Positions 57,537 to 64,000 of a DNA stretch of 64,000 bases are shown here, piece by piece. Origin of the DNA: Oidiodendron maius Zn (taxonomy: Eukaryota; Ascomycota; Leotiomycetes; Myxotrichaceae); assembly GCA_000827325.1 (NCBI GenBank), contig KN832879.1:868001-932000 (forward strand), in the 5' to 3' direction. Below the pieces are notes generated by a model. That model made no database searches, had not been told where the DNA came from, and saw only the letters and a program-made list of their open reading frames with translations. A program made the translations under genes and the position numbers. Positions within the stretch are counted from its first letter, which is position 1. The number at the start of each line of letters is the position of its first letter.

Positions 57537-60500
57537 TTTTGTAGTATTGAATGTTTTTGGGACAGTGGGAATAGTGAGTTCAAGATGGTTGAGGCACTGT
57601 TAACGTTGCTGAGATAATGATACTGATAATGAATAGTAAATATAGGGTATGTTGTATCACTTATATACACAGTTCTTACCAAGATTTAGATTCTCATCAG
57701 CAGAATCCAGGCTCCTGCAGATATTGGATTGATGCTGAGGGCTATTGAATTGAGCGGCGCGTTGGAAGTGGCACACGAGGAGTAAAACGTGGTGGCTGGG
57801 GCAAGGAGTCATGGCGCGGTGCCAGCGAGATTGCAATTCGAAGGATCAGACAGGAAAATCATCCAAGCCACAGGATTTAGCGAATACGCCTCCATCTTAA
57901 CTTCACCTAGCTCTCTGTCTTTTCGTTAGCTCGTCTAGTTATCCTAGGGCGATGTGCCTCTTGCGAAGGACTACTCCCCAACAATGATGATTAACTGCAC
58001 TAAAGAAGAGAGCAATGGATTGGAGTAATGGCGCCCCAGCCGTATCTTCAGAAAATCTTCCTCCATCCTTCATTCTTCCACGCTTCTGTGTCACCTCCCA
58101 TCCTACTATGAAGATATCCTATTCTCTGCTCCTCCACAAAGATCTGGAGGACTAGGAGTAGGATGTAAAGGACGGATTGCCCACTCCTCTCCATACATAT
58201 AATTGAGTCAGAGTCTTCTTTCGATCCTCTTATTCCTCTCTATCATAGTTCAATCCTTCCTCCTCCTCTACCGGTCGAACATCTCTCTTCCTAAGTCTAT
58301 ACCGGATCATCCTTGGAGCCATGTCCCATATTTCTCGCCCTTTTTGCCTTCTGTTTCGTATCTCTCGCCTTCGTTTCAATTTTATCTGTTTCCTTTTGTT
58401 AGTTTCTAGTTAAAATGCAAGAATGGATCCCATTGACTTTCTCTTAATATATGCCTACCTTTCGGTGTCGTCGCTCTTTGGTATCATAGGCATTAACTTA
58501 CAACAAGCCCACCGTCTAATCCCCTTAGTGGGAGTTGTTTCCTCTACTATTCTCGCATTTAGCAAGATTTCTAAGGGTATCTAGGGAGGAGATATTTTCG
58601 CTATATTCATTATCATTTATATTTTCACATGATTTGCGTATTTTGTATCAAGAAGTATGTTTTGCCTAAAAAGCCAGGTATTAATTTTAACTAGTTAGGA
58701 GGATACAAGATGTTATTCAATGCTAGCGGGCTTAGTACTAATCAACAAGTATCGGATATTAAAGTGCCTCTAAGACAAAAAGTTGTTTCTAGTACCCTCT
58801 ATAAGTAAGACAAATATTCTAAGAATATTCTAACGAAGTTTACACTCATATTTCGCTTGCCACAAACCATTTTCTTCCTCAGTTGCATTGTCTCTATAGC
58901 TTACACCTTAGCCGCTAAGAAAATGATTTGGTATTTATAGGTTTATTTTCTTCTATAATATATTAATAAGTTAGATATAACAGACTTCCTTCTTACTAAA
59001 GAAACATACTTTCAATAGCTTAGATTAGTTACTTTCTGCAAGGCGGTTATCCAGTTCTAGATTATTGTTTTCTTTATCAAGTACTCGTTCTCTATCTATA
59101 ACACCATCGGCAAAATTCTCGCTATAATCTTTGTTAGGATTAGATTTAATAAACTTAAAGACTAGCCGCCTTTATTTGGCAATATTCAGGAGGCAACTTC
59201 TATTCGCAACTTCTAGGTAAAGTTTTGGTACAAGCTAGTATACTAAAGCTATACCTTGCATGGAATTTCGATTACAAAAAGTTATCCTAAGACTACTACA
59301 CTCTGGCTTTATTAGAAAACTCTTTATCAATATCTACGTCTTTACATTGTCCAGCACTACATACGCACTTACTATTTGACAGGGACAATATTCATGTAGA
59401 TATTGGGAAGAAATTCGTTTTTATATCTTGAATTCCTTCGCAATCGTACTTGAGACAGTAGTATTCGAGACCATCTCGAGAGTCACTAAGGGTAAAGTAA
59501 ACTCTATCGTAAGTAGGACGATCGGTTACTTATGGGTCTTCATTTTTTTTGGGTCCTACCAAACACCCAGTACTCGAAGGTGTTCTCAAGTCCGTGAGAT
59601 AGCTACTGGGCTTCGGTATCCAAGATAGCGACCGAAAATGTCCCATTTGACGGAGTGTGAAAATGCAATAGACTCTTATCCTCTGTAGGGTCTCCAAGGG
59701 GCAGGGAGAGGTATGAGTTTCTTCGAACCTCCAGCACGCAGGCCACGATGCCTACAAGAACGTAGCATATTGGGGACTATCCGAGCGGACAAGCCTATCG
59801 ATTCTATGGTCAAATGCGATAGGCCGAGGGAGACAGACTAGACTGGTGGGTCCAAACTGTTGCAAGGGTTATGGAGACTCATCTGCGGAGACAGGCAAAT
59901 ATACGACCAAACGAGCTGTAGAAACTCAGCTGCGAAAGCGGTGTCTGAAAAGGTGGAAGAGGTATGGAGCCATAAGAGATCCTTCCGACGAAAAGTCCAC
60001 GGAATTTAAACGGGACTGCGGGGTTATGTAGGCTCTGGAAAACAAGAGCCAAGGAGTCTTGCGAAGGCGACTAGAACTAGAAAAGGACAGAGTAGGAGAT
60101 TGCGACGACCATCTTGGTACGAAACATGTCGGCATCAATTGGGTATGGATAAAAGGGCATGGATAAAATAAGTATCTGAAGAGGCCTTCAGCACATTTGG
60201 GAATTCAAAGGTGTACCCAGAGACGGCTTAGACGTGAGCACATTTGGTATCATGTTCTGCCCAAGTCAAGAGGAGCAGTATATAAATGACAATGAACCCT
60301 CCTAGATTTGTTCCCCTCCACCACGATAGGCATTACGGCCGGAAAACGAAATGACTTAGCCACAAAGGCATCTTTTACGAGCATATTCTTGGTATGGATT
60401 GCATGACACGATACGGGACTACAACAGCCACATCATACATCCACAAGCAGATCGTAGTACAGAATAATATGAACTTATCAGTGGTAGAAGGAGGGGTTAA

Positions 60501-61208
60501 AAAAGTGGCTACAAGTATCGCTGTTTATACCGGACCTGGAATTTATCTTGCCGATAAAATTTCCACTGTAGCAATCTCTAGTTCTCTTTTTATAAACATA
60601 TGCTAGAAGGATTTTATAGATTCCGCCATATAAAATGCCTCTAGTTTCAGTCTCAAATATGTAAAGAAAGGCTCTTTGAGCCTGGCATCAAGATCCTAAT
60701 ATGACCTTTGGTAATAGAAAGACTCCAGCTGATATATCTACTTAGTGGAACGCTCTATTACGGTTATAGCTTGAGCCTGTCGATAGACTCTTAGACTCAG
60801 ACTGTGCGAAGAGGAGTAGACGTGCAGAATAGAAGATTTTAGAGGAGGCTATAGCTAACTAGGCTTTATACTTCGAGTCGGTTCATAGTACAAGCTGAAA
60901 CTACACAGCTTCTCGTATTAGGGGATAGCTTACAGAGAGGGGTCCTAGGTGTGAGTGGTTGTGGAGGCATGGTTGAAAAACAAGAGTGGTTGGGGTAAAA
61001 CGCGAAAAATCACTGGATAACATGCTGTGTATTGCTGCTTACACATACGAACATACTCCAAGAGCCTCCAAGAGCTACAGCCTGTAACATCAACCTCTTC
61101 AAGCAATGCCACCTTTTCCCCGACTCCGACGCCAACGCCAATGCCCATGCAAAAATGATGCCTTCTGGTAATGGTTCAAACTGTTTATTTTCCGCCACGT
61201 GACGGTGG
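57537..61208. other. gene-poor A+T-rich stretch
   Basis: About 3.7 kb without a convincing gene. The part 58430-60950 is A+T-rich and full of stops in all frames, as old decayed repeats often are, but no transposon family could be recognised. A C/T-rich run lies near 58210-58400. Confidence 0.45.
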
Positions 61209-61929
61209 CTACCACCCGCCCTTCGGCCCGCCCGGCATATGTTTACTGGACAGCGATGATGCGGTAGACCCGCCCTGCGACCCGCCCTGCGGCGACCCTC
61301 CCTGCGATGGTGCGGCAGACCCGCCCTGCGGCGACTGGCCCTGGTGTGTACCTGAATGGCCCTGGGCTGAGCCGATCGACTGTGCGGAAGTCTGGATTTG
61401 CTGCGGCGTTGACGTGGCTCCGTATGATGGCCCGCCGCCTTGGTGGGGTGGGTACGTGGCTGGGGGGGGGGTATGAGCCTGTGGTGCAGATGGCTGGGCT
61501 GGCTGTCCGCCTAGCAGAGGCCCTGCCTCAGGATTGCTGTGTTGATCGGGTTGACTGGGTCTCTGAACCCTAGATAGAGCGAGGGCGGCGGTATTTGCTG
61601 CTAAGCTAGTTCCTGCCGCGGCATATCCAGCAGCCTTTTGGTTGTTGCTAAGAAGAAACGGGACTGCTCCCCCAGTGCCGAGACCGACTCCGGTTAAGCT
61701 GAATCATTTTAAAGTTAGCAGCGATCATTTTCTTGTAAACTTGCGTAGAACTTTAAAGCTTATAGATTTGGAAACATGGTCTAGAGAGATGAAAAGTTAC
61801 TTACGCGTCTTGGGTGTTTTTCAGAGTACTCTGCTCCCCACCGGGGGGAGGAGGGGAGGCAACCGGACGAGCAGTTGCTAGGTCCGTGCACGCCAATAAG
61901 GCGGAAAGAACAAGATGGTGATAGAGCAT
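61209..61929 (-). CDS. secreted Pro/Gln/Gly-rich repeat protein, 204 residues
   Basis: Exon 1 (61929-61805) encodes a signal peptide (MLYHHLVLSALLACTDLATA). An intron with GTAAGT (61804) and CAG (61699) joins in phase to ALTGVGLGTGGAVPFLLSNN. The mature protein has an Ala-rich helix (AAGYAAAGTSLAANTAAL) and a disordered tail rich in Q, P, G and S, with the repeats SPQGGSAAPSQGGSPQGGSQ, ending GGPKGGW. The open frames on the opposite strand at 61171-61573 are shadows of this composition. The tail includes a run of ten cytosines (61462-61471). In the length given, the reading frame stays intact. Function is unknown. Secretion and low complexity suggest a wall or surface protein or an effector. 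Confidence 0.7.
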
Positions 61930-63106
61930 TGTGCTTTTGTTATCGGATTTTCCCGGTTTGAAGAGGGCTCGATCTAGGTAATTAGAGTTAGTACCGAAAT
62001 TTTATCCTCTCATTGTTAGGGGAACAAACTTCGAGTTTTTGTCCGAGTCAAAGGGGCGAGTTGGGCTAGAAATGATACTGCCGAAGAAGCTGGTGATGCG
62101 AAAGATGCTGGTGATGAGAAAGATGCTTGTGATAGTGAACCAGATAGAGGCGAAAGTATCCTCTATTTATCTATATTTCCAAAAGCTTGCCTTTTATACT
62201 AAGAATAGATTGTCCAGCTAAGCCTGCTCCTGTTGAATTATTTAGAGAAACACTAAGCACTGCTCCGTGGCTCCTGGATTAGTCCCCTGGATGGTAATCC
62301 GTTAGGTTCCTTAGTCGATAATATACGCCGTTTGAGAGACACAGGAAGAGACTGAATCCACGACTTGTAACTCGGCCATCGGTTTACTGGTGTATATTCA
62401 TCAAATCTCATGCCATTAAGCACGCCGTAGCCCTAATCGATCTTGATAAACAAACGCAAGAGCACAGATGTTTCGTCAGAGCCGCTCAAAGTATTTTTAC
62501 GTTGTGGTAGAGTCTTGGAATGGAAGGCGAAGCGGATCTCGTAGGAATATCAACCAAACGCCACAGCACGGCGGCGGCAATCTTTGCTCCTTAGCAAGTG
62601 AACGTGCACACAGCCGCAACATAGCCTTGCGTCGCATGTTTTGTCCGCAGTTGATTCCTATAAAGTATTAAATGCTTACTTTTCACGGTTGATTCGCCAC
62701 AATTTGCCTAGGCCCCTTTGCTCACATCGCCCCTTTGTTCCTTCGGCCAGCGTCCGTAGTACGTGCAGGCTCGACACGGAGAACATGAAGGAGAGTATCT
62801 TCTCTTCTCAGAGCTCCAAAGGATTTTAATCGACTGCACCTATCTCTAAGTCTGTGTCCCTCAGCCTCAAATCCATCACGAATCTCCTCTAAAAAAATCT
62901 TAGGATTATCACGACTCTAGTGCTCTCATCTTCTGATCCTCGAGAGTAGGAAACGTGAAAAGCATAAATAAGCAAGGACGAGTCGCTCATTTACTCCATA
63001 TCAGTTCTACTACTAAAACAAAACTCATTTCCTTCAATCAACCCTTTAGATATCCCAATACCAACCAGTCAAGCACTCAACCACTCAACCTGCCAGATCA
63101 GTAAAA
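61930..63106. other. intergenic with an 18-bp tandem repeat
   Basis: Includes the divergent upstream regions of two secreted-protein genes. No further gene was recognised. Confidence 0.45.
62089..62142 (+). repeat. 18-bp tandem repeat, about three units
   Basis: GCTGGTGATGCGAAAGAT, GCTGGTGATGAGAAAGAT and the more diverged GCTTGTGATAGTGAACCA are contiguous. One frame reads AGDAKD-AGDEKD-ACDSEP and stays open from about 62030 to 62217, but no start codon or signal peptide was found for it. Confidence 0.75.
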
Positions 63107-63583
63107 ATGATTTCCGTTACTGCTGTTTCTGCAGTCACCATTATCGCCTTTGGGACCATGATTGAACCCACCCTCGCCGGCCCTGCTGTTGGTGTCGCTG
63201 ATGCCGCCAAAATCGGTCTCCAAGCGGCTAGTGTTTTACGTCCTAGCAGCAGCAAACAAGGAGGCCACAAACGCGATATCACTGAGGCCCAGATCGATTT
63301 TCTCTTTCATCCTTGCTTTAAAAGATCTGCGGAGAATCCACCAACTATAAACTATGACACGGCCACAAACTCTGGAGACATAACTAACCTTCCTAAGGAA
63401 TGCATGCAGGCATTTGAAGTATACAACGACGAGATAAACTCTGAGCAATTGGGCCACGCAAAAGTCAAGATAACCGGTACTACATCAGTTCACGTGGACA
63501 GTATCCCACGCCAGTTCCTTAATGAATTGAAGACAAAGTTTGGCAAGCCAATCGCACCTCTTGCTGCGATGCCAACGAATTAA
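63107..63583 (+). CDS. small secreted two-cysteine protein, 158 residues
   Basis: The signal peptide MISVTAVSAVTIIAFGTM...TLA is followed by GPAVGVADAAKIGLQAASV, a GGHKRD site (possible Kex2 cleavage), and a C-terminal domain with two cysteines (FHPCFKRSAE, LPKECMQAF), AKVKITGTTSVHV and IPRQFLNELKTKFG. A similar order of features occurs in the reverse-strand gene at 57130 (GCSEALDHG, YPAVCETEA, MTITISGNIITV, APADFLAAL), so the two form a small local family. The gene has one exon and a clean frame. No known domain is recognised. Secretion and the local setting suggest an effector-like role, which is an inference. Confidence 0.78.
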   Translation: MISVTAVSAVTIIAFGTMIEPTLAGPAVGVADAAKIGLQAASVLRPSSSKQGGHKRDITEAQIDFLFHPCFKRSAENPPTINYDTATNSGDITNLPKECMQAFEVYNDEINSEQLGHAKVKITGTTSVHVDSIPRQFLNELKTKFGKPIAPLAAMPTN

Positions 63584-64000
63584 GGATTTTCGATGTTCTC
63601 TTTTGGTGTCTCATTTCTATACGATCTAGGGAGTGGTTTTCTGGGGTTTCCAGGATGCAGGTTGGCACAGCCATTAAAATCTTTTGATTTTCGAAGTTAT
63701 GGGGAAAGGGCGTTGCTGACTGTAAGGGAAAATATGATTGATCTCCAAGCACTTTCTGTTTTAGTTCCATGTGACTTTAGTAAAGTGTTAACCTGATATA
63801 TGGGGGTTTCTGTCATATGCGCACCCCGTTATATACGGTGATTTCTGCCCAGATTCGAGCCACGTAGCGATCGCCAGCGACCCTCCAGTGAAACCCCCCT
63901 TTTATCACCCGACAGAAACGTACCATAGAGTTGTTACACTTTTGTGGATTGAAATTTCTTGACGAGATTGCTTACGCTGACTAGGAGCGTATGCGATGTG
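63584..64000. other. 3' flank with short nested inverted repeats
   Basis: GGGGGTTTC (63802-63810) pairs with GAAACCCCC (63890-63898), and GTTTCTGTC (63806-63814) pairs with GACAGAAAC (63911-63919). No gene was recognised up to the window end. Confidence 0.5.

Noticed and set aside
61171-61573. Forward Pro/Gly/Asp-rich frames
   Set aside because: They are the complement of the repeat tail of the secreted protein on the reverse strand.

Overview
The window is from a filamentous ascomycete (Pezizomycotina). The evidence is short spliceosomal introns (about 45-190 nt) with CTAAC-type branch points, several Zn(II)2Cys6 regulators, a LaeA-like methyltransferase, a WOPR (Gti1/Pac2) factor, a CBM1-tailed esterase and Tc1- and pogo-type transposons. 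The order or genus cannot be fixed from the sequence alone.

Layout. 1-15.3 kb: a CNNM/Mam3-type membrane protein running off the left edge, a CorA-like membrane protein, an FAD monooxygenase divergent from a LaeA-like methyltransferase with a Tc1-like transposon between them, an F-box-like protein, a secreted CE3/SGNH esterase with CBM1, and a decayed MFS permease. 15.5-21.4 kb: the most interesting locus, a CHAT-protease/NB-ARC NLR-like gene of about 1,490 residues facing a gasdermin-like gene across 275 bp. This looks like a fungal immune or heterokaryon-incompatibility cell-death pair, in which the protease would cut and activate the pore-former.

22-38 kb: an accessory metabolic island. 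It holds two salicylate-hydroxylase-like FAD monooxygenases, a fumarylacetoacetate-hydrolase-family enzyme, a divergent argininosuccinate lyase paralogue, a metallo-beta-lactamase-fold hydrolase, two Zn(II)2Cys6 regulators, an orphan Zn-cluster exon and a broken dihydroxybenzoate-decarboxylase-like gene. Together these suggest aromatic-acid catabolism that is partly eroding.

38-64 kb: gene-poor, repeat-bearing DNA with a decayed pogo/Fot1 element, duplicated promoter blocks, five small secreted-protein genes (two of them related to each other, one apparently broken) and three transcription factors (Zn(II)2Cys6, C2H2, WOPR). This resembles the effector-rich, gene-sparse compartments of plant- or host-associated fungi.

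All exon boundaries were read by eye. Where the reading phases could not be made to agree, the entry says so.
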